NCBI GenBank assembly: GCA_965215145.1
Contig: OZ244038.1
Location: forward strand, 1 to 64,000
Length of the DNA stretch: 64,000 nucleotides
From: G965215145 sp965215145
GTDB lineage: Bacteria > Bacteroidota > Rhodothermia > Rhodothermales > JANQRZ01
Reading direction: 5' to 3'
In this document: in pieces, positions 33,366-42,834 of the stretch
Numbering within the stretch: position 1 is the first letter of the stretch
How the letters are laid out: the number at the start of each line of letters is the position of its first letter
Position numbers and translations under genes: made by a program
The notes under the pieces: model-generated
What the model saw: only the letters and a program-made list of their open reading frames with translations
Databases searched by the model: none
What the model was told of the DNA's origin: nothing

Positions 33366-34700
33366 ATGGGCCGAGTGCTCCTCCTCGCGCTGGCTGCGAT
33401 CACGGTCGCCCTCGGGGTGCTCATGGACACTGCATGGCTGCTCTACGCCGCCGGCGCCTTCCTCCTGCTGGCCTTCGTCGTGCTCGTCGCGCTGGCGGCC
33501 AAGCGCCGCGCTCGCCGCGCCGGTCAGGGGCGCCGCGAGGCCGCCCGCTCGCCGGAGGACGAGCTCCGCTCGCTCGGCATCTCGGACATCCGCCCGAAGG
33601 GGAGCGAGCCGGCCCCGGCGGATCGGACGCCGCGCGTCCCACCGCCGCTGGCGCCCTCGCAGCCCGACGAGGCCCCGCTGCCGACCGTCGCGGCCGTGGA
33701 CCCGGTCGTAGCTCCGCAGGCGGCCGGGCCGCAGGGCGTCGAGCCGGACGAGATCGTCGCCGGCGGCGCGGCGGCCACGGAGGACGACTCCCCCGCCGAG
33801 CCACCCGAGCTCCCCGACCCCGCCCCGCCCGTGCGTGACACCGCCGACCACCCCTTCTGGGAGACCCACTCCCCGACGGCCCTCTCGTCGTTCCTCCGCG
33901 CCCTGTGGGCCGCCGCCGAGGTGCAGACCGCGCTGCTCGCCGCCGCCGAGCCCGACGGGACGTACACCCTCCTCGGCGCGCAGTCCCACAGCCCGGCCGC
34001 ACGGCGCGAGGGCCGCCTCGACGCGCCGCTCTTCGCCGAGGCCGCCCCGGAGCGTGCGCTGACGGTGTTCGCGGCCGGCGACCCGCTGCTGCGCAGCCTC
34101 CCGTACTACCGCGTCGGCACGGCCGTAGGCGAGGCGGCCGTGCTGCCGGTGTCGGGGGACGACGGGGCGTACGTCCTCGCCGCCGACCTCGCGCCGGACC
34201 AGACGTTCACCGGGCGGCAGCGCCGGCTGCTCCGCGGCTTCGCGGACCTGCTGGGCACCATGCTCGCCCACCCCCCCGAGGAGCCGGCCCCGAGCGGCGT
34301 CCCGACCCGCCGCGCCGTCGTCGCCGACGAGATGGCGCGGGCGCGCGCCGAGGGCCACCCCCTCGCGCTGGCCCTCGTCTACCGCGCCGACGCCGAGGCC
34401 GTCGCCGAGACCGGCGGCGTGGCCGAGGCCGAGCGCGAGCTGCGGCTGCTCCTCGAAGACGCGGGCGGCGGGCGGCTGGAGCCGTTCGGGGAGCTGATGT
34501 TCGGGGCCTTCCTCCACGACGACCGGGAGGCGTTGGACGCGTGGACGGCGCGGGTCCGCCGCCGCGCCGCTGAGGCGGGCACACCCGTCGGCATCGGCGT
34601 CGCCCGCCTCGCCGACCACGCCGACGCCGACGCCCTCCGCGCCGACGCCGCCAACGCGCTGGCCGAGGCGCTCACGGCCGACGAGGCCGTCGTCGTCTGA
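33366..34700 (+). CDS. Membrane-anchored protein with GAF-like and degenerate GGDEF-like domains
   Basis: 444 residues. Two N-terminal transmembrane helices (about 4-18 and 23-44, ALGVLMDTAWLLYAAGAFLL) are followed by a long Pro/Glu/Ala-rich linker. A GAF-like domain comes next (about 155-300, FLRALWAAAEVQTALLAAAE, AVLPVSGDDGAYVLAADLAP). The C-terminal 140 residues have GGDEF-like rhythm (RRAVVADEMARARAEGHPLA, LGSLMFGAFL-like GELMFGAFLHDD, GIGVARLADHADADALRADA). The GGDEF catalytic loop itself is missing, so it is probably an inactive sensor. The function is inferred from layout only. Confidence 0.65.
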   Translation: MGRVLLLALAAITVALGVLMDTAWLLYAAGAFLLLAFVVLVALAAKRRARRAGQGRREAARSPEDELRSLGISDIRPKGSEPAPADRTPRVPPPLAPSQPDEAPLPTVAAVDPVVAPQAAGPQGVEPDEIVAGGAAATEDDSPAEPPELPDPAPPVRDTADHPFWETHSPTALSSFLRALWAAAEVQTALLAAAEPDGTYTLLGAQSHSPAARREGRLDAPLFAEAAPERALTVFAAGDPLLRSLPYYRVGTAVGEAAVLPVSGDDGAYVLAADLAPDQTFTGRQRRLLRGFADLLGTMLAHPPEEPAPSGVPTRRAVVADEMARARAEGHPLALALVYRADAEAVAETGGVAEAERELRLLLEDAGGGRLEPFGELMFGAFLHDDREALDAWTARVRRRAAEAGTPVGIGVARLADHADADALRADAANALAEALTADEAVVV

Positions 34701-35015
34701 GCCCCACCCGCCCTTCTCTAGCGTTTCGGATCGGTCCCTTGCCCCTCTGTCGGGGGCGGGGCCCGGGGACGGGGCATGGGGGCGATCCCGGTCCGGGCAT
34801 CGGGCGGGCCCCGTTTTCCCCGGCGGCGGGGATGGGTGAACAGGGAGTGAGCACCGCCTGACCTTGCGGGCGGGGCCGAGGTCGGGGTAATAAGGCGGCC
34901 CGTCGGGCGGGTCGGCCCGGCGTGTTCATTCCCCACGCGGCGAGTACCGATCAGGAGCGCATCGTCTGAGGACGCACCGTTCCGACCGCCGTGGCCCCTC
35001 ACCTCCCCCCCTCCC
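34701..35015. other. 315-bp intergenic region with a candidate promoter
   Basis: There is no gene on either strand. On the plus strand ttgcgg (34864-34869), 18 bp and taataa (34888-34893) form a plausible promoter about 120 bp before the DUF4331 gene. The long leader that follows shows no clear riboswitch-like pairing. Confidence 0.45.
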
Positions 35016-37247
35016 ATGCCCCGACGCTATCGCCCCTGGGCGTTCGCCGCACTCGCCACGCTGGCGCTCTGCCTGATGGTCGAGATGGCCGCCCCCGCGC
35101 TGCTCGAAGCCTCGAGCCACCGCGAGGCCCCGCTGATCCTCGACGACCCCCTCGCGGACAACACGGACGTCTACGCCTACCGCGACCCCAACAGCCCCGA
35201 CGACGTCGTCCTCGTCGCCAACTACATCCCGCTGGAGCTCCCCTCCGGCGGCCCGAACTACCACCAGTTCGGCGAGAACGTCCGCTACGAGATCCACGTC
35301 AAGAACCAGACCTCCGCCGGCGCGCTCGGCTCGGCGACGGACGACGTGACGTACCGGTTCACGTTCGAGGTCGAGAACGAGGACCCGACGACGTTCTTCA
35401 AGATCCGCCTCGGGCAGGAGAACCTGAAGGCGACCTACACGATGGAGAAGAGCACCGACGGCGGGCAGAGCTTCCAGACGGTGATCTCCGACGGGTTCGT
35501 GCCGCCGGTGAACGTCGGCCCGCGCGCGATCCAGGACCCCGTGCTCGGGCTCGGGACGAGCTACGAGGCGCTCACGCAGCAGGCCATCCGGACGGCCTCC
35601 TCCGGCGAGACCGTCTTCGTCGGCCCCCGCGACGACCCCTTCTTCGTGGACCTCGGCGCCGTCTTCGACGTCGGCAACCTCCGCGACCAGTTCGGCCAGA
35701 CGGCGCGGAACCCGCAGAACGCCCGCGACGAGGTGGCCGGCTTCAACACCCACTCGATCGTGCTCCGCGTCCCGATCGCGAGCCTCCAGAAGGACGGCCT
35801 CTCCGTGGACCAGGCCGAGAGCATCCTCGACGGCGACTTCGTGATCGGCGTGTGGGCCTCGGCCAGCCGGCCGCAGATGAAGACCCTCTCGACCGACGGC
35901 TCCGCGCCTTCGTTCTCCGGGCCGTGGGTGCAGGTCTCCCGCCTCGGGATGCCGCTCACCAACGAGGTCATCATCCCCATCGGGATGAAGGACAAGTGGA
36001 ACGCCACGAGCCCGTATGACCGGGACGAGCAGGACTTCGTCGAGTACTTCGTCAACCCCGAGCTCGCGCTCTACATGGGCAACGGCGCCTTCGGCCCGTT
36101 CGTGCCGAACCTCAGCGACGACCTCGTCATCCCGACGAACTCGTACCCCGCCATCGGCGACCCCGACGGCGACGGCAGCATCGGGTTCAACTTCACCAAC
36201 GGCTCCGACGGCGTCTTCGACCTCGTCGAGGGCGGCGTGGACCTCGCGGGGACGGCCTTCGCGGTCCCGACCCGGCCCGTCGGCCCCGGCAGCCCGAGCG
36301 CCCTCGCCGGCGACGACGAGCCGCGCCGCGTGGACATCCTGCCGATCTTCTACTTCGGCGTCCCGAACCTCATCCCGTACCAGCTCGTGACGGGCAAGGA
36401 CGCCGGGCCGCTCTCGACCGGCAAGCCGTTCGTGAACAACTTCCTCCCGATCACGGCGACGCCCGACGGCGGGCTCTGGGGCGGCGACATGCTCCGGCTC
36501 AACATGGCCGTCCCGCCGACGGAGCGCAGCCGGCCGGTCTTCCGGGAGGGCGCCTCGAAGGGGCTCCTCGCCGCCGCCGCGCTCGGCATCACCGACGCGC
36601 GCTACAACCAGACGGAGGACCTCGAGTTCATCCCCCACATGGACGGCTTCCCCAACGGCCGCCGCCTGGAGGACGACGTGACCTCGATCGAGCTCCAGGC
36701 CGTCGGCAGCGCCGTGCTGACCGCCGTCGGCCTCCCCGAGGACGACGCCACCGCGGCCGACTACTCGGACCTCCTCTCGCCGACGTCCATCGACGAGCTG
36801 ACGTTCGTGGCGGGCCCGACGGAGAACGACCTCGACTTCCGGTCGGGCTTCCCGTACCTCGCCAACCCGCACCGCGGCTACGACTACGTCCGCCGGCTTG
36901 CGGCCGACCCGCCGGCCTTCACCGAGCCGCCGGGGCTCAACCTCCGACCGGCCGCGGCCGGGCTCGGCGTGGGCGTCCCGGCGGCGTTCCTGCTGGAGCA
37001 GAACCACCCCAACCCGTTCGGCGCGGCGACGGCCGTCGGCTACCACGTCGCGCGGCCGGGCCACGTCCGGCTCGACGTCTACGACGTGCAGGGCCGGCTC
37101 GTGGGGACGCTCGTGGACGAGGGCCAGGAGCCCGGTGTCTTCGAGGCGGAGTGGGACGCGAGCGGCCTCGCCAGCGGGACGTACCTCTACCGCCTTCAGG
37201 TAGACGGCAACGTCGTCTCGACGCGGCGGGCCACGCTCGTCCGCTGA
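35016..37247 (+). CDS. DUF4331-family secreted protein with T9SS sorting domain
   Basis: 743 residues. A signal peptide region (ALATLALCLMVEMAAPALLEA) is followed directly by the DUF4331 opening ASSHREAPLILDDPLADNTD-VYAY. Family landmarks follow: YHQFGENVRYEIHVKNQT, FVGPRDDPFFVDLGAVFDVG, FNTHSIVLRVPIASL, IGVWASASRPQM, and WVQVSRLGMPLTNEVIIPIG. The last 80 residues are a T9SS domain (HPNPFGAATAVGYHVARPG, YDVQGRLVGTL, LASGTYLYRLQ, ending RATLVR). DUF4331 proteins are exported and of unknown function. It is followed by a hairpin terminator. Confidence 0.92.
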   Translation: MPRRYRPWAFAALATLALCLMVEMAAPALLEASSHREAPLILDDPLADNTDVYAYRDPNSPDDVVLVANYIPLELPSGGPNYHQFGENVRYEIHVKNQTSAGALGSATDDVTYRFTFEVENEDPTTFFKIRLGQENLKATYTMEKSTDGGQSFQTVISDGFVPPVNVGPRAIQDPVLGLGTSYEALTQQAIRTASSGETVFVGPRDDPFFVDLGAVFDVGNLRDQFGQTARNPQNARDEVAGFNTHSIVLRVPIASLQKDGLSVDQAESILDGDFVIGVWASASRPQMKTLSTDGSAPSFSGPWVQVSRLGMPLTNEVIIPIGMKDKWNATSPYDRDEQDFVEYFVNPELALYMGNGAFGPFVPNLSDDLVIPTNSYPAIGDPDGDGSIGFNFTNGSDGVFDLVEGGVDLAGTAFAVPTRPVGPGSPSALAGDDEPRRVDILPIFYFGVPNLIPYQLVTGKDAGPLSTGKPFVNNFLPITATPDGGLWGGDMLRLNMAVPPTERSRPVFREGASKGLLAAAALGITDARYNQTEDLEFIPHMDGFPNGRRLEDDVTSIELQAVGSAVLTAVGLPEDDATAADYSDLLSPTSIDELTFVAGPTENDLDFRSGFPYLANPHRGYDYVRRLAADPPAFTEPPGLNLRPAAAGLGVGVPAAFLLEQNHPNPFGAATAVGYHVARPGHVRLDVYDVQGRLVGTLVDEGQEPGVFEAEWDASGLASGTYLYRLQVDGNVVSTRRATLVR

Positions 37248-37285
37248 GGCATCTACGGGCCTCCGGTGGGTGAGGCCCGCCGGAC

Positions 37286-37322
37286 GGGCCGCCGGCTCGG
37301 GGAGATCCTGAGCCGGCGGCCC
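37286..37322 (+). terminator. Hairpin after the DUF4331 gene
   Basis: gggccgccggctc (37286-37298) pairs perfectly with gagccggcggccc (37310-37322) across an 11-base loop; tccgctttcg follows. It separates the DUF4331 and TPR genes. Confidence 0.65.
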
Positions 37323-37365
37323 TCCGCTTTCGCCCCCTCCCTTCTCCACCCGACCCTTCCCCCCC

Positions 37366-38694
37366 ATGCACTCCCCCCCATCTCGCGGCCTCAACGCGTT
37401 CCTCGCCCTCGCCGTCCTCCTCGCCGTCAGCGCCTTCGCCGCGTGGCGGCTGAGCGGGCCGGCCGAGGCGCCGCTGCCCGAGGGGCCGAAGCAGGTCGTC
37501 CCCGCCGCCGAGTTCGCCAACGCCGAGGCCACCGTCGAGTACTACCGGGCGGCGGTGCGTGAGGCGCCGGGCGACGCCGACGCCCACGCCGCGCTCGGGC
37601 AGGCGCTGCTCCAGCAGGCCCGCGCGACGGGCCGCGAGGGCGAGTTCATCCCCCAGGCTGAAGAAGCCATCGAGGCCGCGCTCCGCCGCGACCCGGACCA
37701 CTACCACGCGCTCCTCCTCAAGAGCTCGCTGCTGAACACGCTCCACCGCTTTGAGGAGGCCCGCGACCTCGCCCGCCGGCTCATCGCCGAGAACCCGCAC
37801 CACGCCTTCCCCCACGGCGTCCTCGTGGACGCGCTCGTCGAGCTCGGCGCGTACGACGAGGCGGTGGACGCCTCGGACGCCATGCTCGCGCTCAAGCCGA
37901 GCATCGCCTCCTACACCCGCGCCTCGTACCTCCGCGAGCTCCATGGGGACGGGGACGGCGCCATCGCCGCGATGCGGATGGCCGCCGACGCCGGCCCCGC
38001 CGGCAGCGCCGAGCGGGCGTGGGCGCTCTACAACCTCGGCAACCTGTACCTCGCCGAGGCCAGAGCGGACACGGCCGCGTTCCTCTTCGAGGGCATCCTG
38101 GAAGAACGCCCGGACTACCCGTGGGCCGTCGCTGGGTTGGGCCACGCCGCGCTCGTGAAGGGCGACGCCGACGCCGCCATCCGCCACCTCCGCACCGCCT
38201 ACGGGATGGCGCCGGTGGACACGTTCCAAGAGCTGCTGGTCGAGGCGTACACGATGCAGGGCGACGAGCGCGCCGCGCGCCGCGCCGCCGAGCGGGTCCG
38301 CGAGGGCCTCATCGCTGCCCGGCGGATGGGTGAGGACGTAGAGATGGAGAAGGCGGACTTCATGCTCGACAACGGTGGCGACGCGGCTGAGGCACTGGCG
38401 ATGGCTGAGCGGCAGGTCCGCCGTCGGCCGGGGCACCTCCACGCCAACGAGACCTACGCCTGGGCGCTCCATCACAACGGCCGCTCCGTGGAGGCTATCC
38501 CGTACATCGAGCGCGCGATGCGGCTCGGCACGGGCGACGCGATGGTCCACCACCGCGCCGCACAGATTCACGCCGCCGCTGGGCAGCCGGCCGAGGCTGA
38601 GCGCCATGCACGTGCAGCGCTGGCGAACCGCCTCCGGGTGGAGAGCCCCCTCGAAGCCCAGCAGGCACGCGAGTTGCTAGCTACACTCGAGTAA
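37366..38694 (+). CDS. Membrane-anchored TPR protein
   Basis: 442 residues. An N-terminal transmembrane helix or signal anchor (NAFLALAVLLAVSAFAAWRL) is followed by at least eight TPR units (for example AVREAPGDADAHAALGQALL, AIEAALRRDPDHYHALLLKS, AERAWALYNLGNLYLAEARA, AVAGLGHAALVKGDADAAIR, AQIHAAAGQPAEAERHARAA). It is likely a periplasmic scaffold. No partner is evident; the STAS-domain gene follows 61 bp downstream in the same direction. Confidence 0.85.
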   Translation: MHSPPSRGLNAFLALAVLLAVSAFAAWRLSGPAEAPLPEGPKQVVPAAEFANAEATVEYYRAAVREAPGDADAHAALGQALLQQARATGREGEFIPQAEEAIEAALRRDPDHYHALLLKSSLLNTLHRFEEARDLARRLIAENPHHAFPHGVLVDALVELGAYDEAVDASDAMLALKPSIASYTRASYLRELHGDGDGAIAAMRMAADAGPAGSAERAWALYNLGNLYLAEARADTAAFLFEGILEERPDYPWAVAGLGHAALVKGDADAAIRHLRTAYGMAPVDTFQELLVEAYTMQGDERAARRAAERVREGLIAARRMGEDVEMEKADFMLDNGGDAAEALAMAERQVRRRPGHLHANETYAWALHHNGRSVEAIPYIERAMRLGTGDAMVHHRAAQIHAAAGQPAEAERHARAALANRLRVESPLEAQQARELLATLE

Positions 38695-38755
38695 CCGGCC
38701 CGTCCCCTTCAGCGGATAGATCGTCCCATCCCCATCGCCCTCCACTACCTCCCCC

Positions 38756-39115
38756 ATGAGCTTCCCCGTCCAAGCTTCGTCCTCCGACACCGCCGTCATC
38801 CAGGTCGGCGAGGCGCTCCACCTCCGGAACGCCGTTGACTTCAAGGCGACCTGCCAGGACCGCATCGAGGCCGGCACGCGGAACTTCGTGCTCGACTTCT
38901 CCCGAACCGGCGTGCTCGATTCGACGGGCCTCGGCTCGATCTTCTCCCTCTACCGCCAGCTCACGCCGCTCGGGGGCCAGATCGTCTTCGCCGCCGCGAG
39001 CCGGCAGGTGCAGGTCGTCGTCCAGCTCACGCGGACGTACAAGGTGTTCCAGCAGTACGCCACCGTGGAGTCCGCGCAGGAGTCGCTGAGCCACTCGCCT
39101 CCCCACGCGGCCTGA
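38756..39115 (+). CDS. STAS-domain anti-sigma factor antagonist-like protein
   Basis: 119 residues forming one STAS domain: VIQVGEALHLRNAVDFKATC, RNFVLDFSRTGVLDSTGLGS (S56, the usual phosphorylated Ser, within DSTGLG) and GGQIVFAAASRQVQVVVQLT. Such proteins bind or release an anti-sigma factor or RsbT-type kinase depending on Ser phosphorylation. No anti-sigma kinase gene is adjacent in this window. It is convergent with the large T9SS gene at 39135. Confidence 0.9.
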   Translation: MSFPVQASSSDTAVIQVGEALHLRNAVDFKATCQDRIEAGTRNFVLDFSRTGVLDSTGLGSIFSLYRQLTPLGGQIVFAAASRQVQVVVQLTRTYKVFQQYATVESAQESLSHSPPHAA

Positions 39116-39134
39116 ACCGGTGGGCTGCTCCGGC

Positions 39135-42008
39135 TCAGCGCACGACGGCGAGCTTGCGCGCGAACGAGCGGCCTCCGGCCTCCAGCCGGACGAGGTAGAC
39201 CCCGGTAGCGAGCCCCGCCGTCTCCAGCCGCACGCGGTACGCCCCCGCCGTCTGTGCGGCGTCCATCAGGACGTGGACGCGGCGGCCGAGGAGGTCGTAG
39301 AGCGCGAGCCGCACCCGCCCTGGCCGGCCCAACGTATAGGCCACGGTGGCCTGGCCCGCCGCGGGGTTCGGGAAGGGGGCGTCGAGGCGGAAGGCGTCGG
39401 GCGAGGCGCCGCCCTCCCCCGCCACCAACCGGGCCTCGAACATGAAGGCGTCGCCCGTCTGAAGCGCCTTCGTCGTGACGACGCCGAAGACGTCGCCGGA
39501 GCCCGGAGGCTCGCCATCGCCAAGGCCGAAGTGGAGACCGTAGGTCGGCTCCGGCTGGCCCGCGTCCCCATCGAGCTCCTCGTAGAGGAAGATGCCGTCG
39601 CCCGGCTCGAAGAAGCCGTCGCCCTGGGCCTCCGGAGCACACACAGGCCCAAGGGTCGAGACCTCGCAGAGGACGAACTCCGCCGGGCGGTCCTCGGTGA
39701 CGTTGCGGACGGTGAAGTTGGTGGGCCGGGCCACAGCCGTCGGGGCGCGGAGTCCCTCGCAGAGGACGAACCCGCCAAGGGACTCGCCGATGAGGTCGTC
39801 GGAGAACGTGACCTCGTAGTCGTAGGGTACGGCCGTCCCGACCACCTGCCAGCCTAACTGGAAAATGGCGAGGACCGAGGCTTCGAGCGGCCGGACGCCG
39901 TCCCCGCCCTCGACGTAGCCGGAGCGCTCGTCGTCCACGGCGTTCTCGGCGTCGAAGACCACGAGGCGGAGGCCGTCGAAGAGCGGCCCCTCCTCGCCCT
40001 CCACCACGGGTACGTCCTCCAGCACCACCTCGTCGGCGGTGAGGTCGGTGACGGTGTACGTCGTCGGCTCTTCGCTGAGGACGCCGGGGTTGGTGAACAC
40101 GACGCGGTAGGTATGCCCGGTCACAGCGCTCGGGTCGGCCACGCGCACGTCGAGCACGCCGCTGCCGACGCCCTCGAACGTCACCTCTCCGTCCAGCTCC
40201 AGCCGCGGGTTCCGTACGATGAAGGGTCCGACCTCGTCCTCACCGGTGAGGGTCCCGTCGCTGACGACGGCGCGGAGGTAGAAGGCGTCGCTGTTGGGGT
40301 GGGCGGCCGTGTCCCACAGGAACGTCTGCTCCGCTCCGCCGGGCAGGTCTTCGGCCAGCGGGAGCCACGCCCCGTCGCCGATGCGGTAGTCGAGGTCCAC
40401 GGTGACGGCGCCGCCCTCGGCGTCGAGCGCGGTGTACGTCACCTCCGCCACCCCCTGCGCGGGCTGCCCGGCAGTGGGACTCAGGATTGCCACCTGCGGC
40501 GGCTCGTTCCCCGACGCGTCGAGGGTGAAGAGGCCCGTTGTGGCCGCGCCCACGCCGTCCGGGCCGTAGGCCACGACGCGGAGCTGGTAGAGCCCGCCGG
40601 GGAGCCCGCCGGTCCCCCACGTATAGGTGCCGTCGTTCGGCGTGCTCCGGACGATCTCCGTCCACGTCGCGCCGAAGTCGCGCGAGTAGGCGAGGTGGAC
40701 GCGGTGGTCCTCGCTTCCATCCGCCGCCTCCCAAGTGACCGGGACGGAGCCGGGCCACACGACGTCTCCCTCAGACGGGCTGAGGACCGACACCGGCGCG
40801 CCGCCCTCGAACGAGAACCCGTTGCGGACGAAGCCGCGCACCACGTCCGTCCGCTCCGCCACGCCCGTCGTGTCGCCCCCGAACACGAGGGCCCTGACGA
40901 GCCGGCGCTCCGAGAAGGCCGGCAGCGCGAACGTCGCCGTCGAGGCCATGAGGTCGCCGTCCACGCCGCCGGAGCCCTGGCAGTCCGCCTCGCTCGTGCC
41001 GGTGAAGCCCTCGTCCGTCATCACGTTCCAGAGCTCCTCGTCCTGGTCCATGCGGAGGGCGCCGGGCGGGGCGAAGTGGAACACGCTCGTCAGCCCGAGG
41101 TCCTCCGGCGTCTCGGCCTGGGTGTAGCCGAGGACACCCACCGGCTGCCCCTGGCTGCCGCTGTTATCGAAGTCGTAGGCGTAGGCGAGGTCGCGGCTGA
41201 AGTCCACGCCGGCACAGTCGTCCTGCGAGTCTCCGTCGCCGCCGATGATGATGCCGAGGACGTGGCCGGCGGCCACGGTGGGGAGGTCCTTCGGGCTGGC
41301 GTTGTGGAGGTCGTAGACGTAGACGACGGCGTCTTCGAGGAGGGGGTCGCGCCAGGCGAGCACGCGCTGCCCGACGACGAGGCCGAGCCCGCCCCGCTCG
41401 GGGTCCTGGGGGTCGGGGGTGTAGTCGAGCTCGTGGTCGTCGTCGTCGGCGAGGTGGCTGTAGAGCTCGACGCCATCAACGAAGGCGTTCTTGCCGAGCA
41501 GCCCGTTCCAGGCGCCGGCCCAGCCGGGGTCGTCGGCGTCGCCGAGCTTCTCGGGCCACGCGGCCGGCCACGTCGCGGGGTCGTCGCTGCGCGCCCACGC
41601 GTCCGCGCCGTCGGCCTGGTACTCCGGGACCGCCTCGAACCCCCAGAACGCGCCCGGCTCACCCGGCGGCCCTTCGAGGTCGATGCCCGCGCGCAGCCCG
41701 CGCACGGTAACGGTGTTGACGCGCGTCGTGTCCGGGCTGCCATCGCCGTCCGTGTCTACCTCCACCTCGGCGCCGACGACGAGGAGCATGTCCCCGAGGT
41801 AGAAGTCGCCGGAGCCAGCAGGCCACTCCCCCCGGACCTCGCCGACGCCACCGGAGAGCCCGTAGTTGAAGACGGTCAGCCGGGCGCGGTTGGCGTCGAG
41901 GAGCGTCCTCCGCTCGGCCTCACGGCTGCCCCGCTCGTCGCGGAGGTCGGCCTGCGCCCACGCGGGGGTGGAGGTGAACAGAAGGGCAGCGAACATGAGA
42001 ATACGCAT
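39135..42008 (-). CDS. Large secreted protein with T9SS sorting domain, function unknown
   Basis: 957 residues from the ATG at 42008 with signal peptide MRILMFAALLFTSTPAWAQA. The N-terminal 400 residues describe a surface-exposed domain of no recognised family (FNYGLSGGVGEVRGEWPAGS, VYVYDLHNASPKDLPTVAAG). Around residues 415-500 an Ig/fibronectin-like or Ser-Thr-rich anchor-type repeat appears (LSPSEGDVVWPGSVPVTWEA). A second Ig-like repeat follows (ILSPTAGQPAQGVAEVTYTA). The C-terminus is a T9SS type A domain (FPNPAAGQATVAYTLGRPG, YDLLGRRVHVL, LATGVYLVRLEAGG, ending LAVVR). It is exported; no enzyme motif is seen. Confidence 0.8.
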   Translation of the reverse strand: MRILMFAALLFTSTPAWAQADLRDERGSREAERRTLLDANRARLTVFNYGLSGGVGEVRGEWPAGSGDFYLGDMLLVVGAEVEVDTDGDGSPDTTRVNTVTVRGLRAGIDLEGPPGEPGAFWGFEAVPEYQADGADAWARSDDPATWPAAWPEKLGDADDPGWAGAWNGLLGKNAFVDGVELYSHLADDDDHELDYTPDPQDPERGGLGLVVGQRVLAWRDPLLEDAVVYVYDLHNASPKDLPTVAAGHVLGIIIGGDGDSQDDCAGVDFSRDLAYAYDFDNSGSQGQPVGVLGYTQAETPEDLGLTSVFHFAPPGALRMDQDEELWNVMTDEGFTGTSEADCQGSGGVDGDLMASTATFALPAFSERRLVRALVFGGDTTGVAERTDVVRGFVRNGFSFEGGAPVSVLSPSEGDVVWPGSVPVTWEAADGSEDHRVHLAYSRDFGATWTEIVRSTPNDGTYTWGTGGLPGGLYQLRVVAYGPDGVGAATTGLFTLDASGNEPPQVAILSPTAGQPAQGVAEVTYTALDAEGGAVTVDLDYRIGDGAWLPLAEDLPGGAEQTFLWDTAAHPNSDAFYLRAVVSDGTLTGEDEVGPFIVRNPRLELDGEVTFEGVGSGVLDVRVADPSAVTGHTYRVVFTNPGVLSEEPTTYTVTDLTADEVVLEDVPVVEGEEGPLFDGLRLVVFDAENAVDDERSGYVEGGDGVRPLEASVLAIFQLGWQVVGTAVPYDYEVTFSDDLIGESLGGFVLCEGLRAPTAVARPTNFTVRNVTEDRPAEFVLCEVSTLGPVCAPEAQGDGFFEPGDGIFLYEELDGDAGQPEPTYGLHFGLGDGEPPGSGDVFGVVTTKALQTGDAFMFEARLVAGEGGASPDAFRLDAPFPNPAAGQATVAYTLGRPGRVRLALYDLLGRRVHVLMDAAQTAGAYRVRLETAGLATGVYLVRLEAGGRSFARKLAVVR

Positions 42009-42063
42009 AGCAGTATCGAGGTGAGTATCCCGTAAGGTAACACCGCCTCGCCTGACCCTCAAT

Positions 42064-42834
42064 CTACTCGTCCGGGTTGCCCGTCCAGATCAGGATGGTG
42101 CCGCAGCCCGCGCCGCGGTAGAGCTGCGGCGCCTGGTGCGCGCGGGCGTAGACCTCGACCGCGAGCACGTCGTCGGCCCGGAGGATGTCGAGGTCGTGGC
42201 GGCCCTCGGGGGTGTTGACGCGGACGCCGTCGGCGAACACGTCGAACGTGCAGAGCGTGGTCGTCCCCAGACTCGCCGTGTTGACGAGGGTGGTCCCGCC
42301 GAAGGTCTCCTCGACCCGGATCTGCGGGATCCGCAGGAAGAGGTCGGCCACGCGCGCCGGCGGCCCCCAGGAGTCGATCTGCTCGCGGCCGATGAACCGG
42401 CCGAAGCCCGCGTCGCGGCGGCCGTAGAACCCGCGCCGCGCCAGCAGCGGCAGGATCCGCTCGCCCTCGACGGTCACCTCGGGCAGGGGGTGCGCCATGA
42501 GGAGGGAGAGCTCCTTGCGGACCTCGCCCCCAGCGGGGACGACGACGGTGAACGCCTCCTCGGCGTAGCCCAGTGGCAGCACGTCCACCCGGTAGAACCC
42601 CACGGGTACGTCCTCGAAGACGACGTGGCCGAGGGCGTCGCTCGTCTGGGTCAGCAGCGTCTCGTCGGCGCCCATCGCCGCGAGCCGGACGCCGGCGCCC
42701 TCGACCCGCTGCCCCGTGGTGCCGACGGAGAGCGTGAGGCGGACGGTCGCGCCGTCGGCCTGCGCCTGCGCGGCGGGGGCGAGGAGCAGCACGAGGAGGG
42801 CCGCTGCGAGCAGCGGGAGGCGGGAGGTGGGCAT
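42064..42834 (-). CDS. Secreted carboxypeptidase-regulatory-like/TonB plug-like protein
   Basis: 256 residues from the ATG at 42834 with signal peptide MPTSRLPLLAAALLVLLLAPA-AQAQA. Residues about 30-115 form a CarboxypepD_reg-like Ig fold (TLSVGTTGQRVEGAGVRLAA, ALGHVVFEDVPVGFYRVDVL). The second half resembles a TonB-receptor plug (DAGFGRFIGREQIDSWGPPA, RVADLFLRIPQIRV, DDVLAVEVYARAHQAPQLYR) but no barrel follows. It overlaps the stop of the DUF721 gene by one base and is probably co-transcribed with it. A surface or outer-membrane-associated role is inferred. Confidence 0.8.
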   Translation of the reverse strand: MPTSRLPLLAAALLVLLLAPAAQAQADGATVRLTLSVGTTGQRVEGAGVRLAAMGADETLLTQTSDALGHVVFEDVPVGFYRVDVLPLGYAEEAFTVVVPAGGEVRKELSLLMAHPLPEVTVEGERILPLLARRGFYGRRDAGFGRFIGREQIDSWGPPARVADLFLRIPQIRVEETFGGTTLVNTASLGTTTLCTFDVFADGVRVNTPEGRHDLDILRADDVLAVEVYARAHQAPQLYRGAGCGTILIWTGNPDE

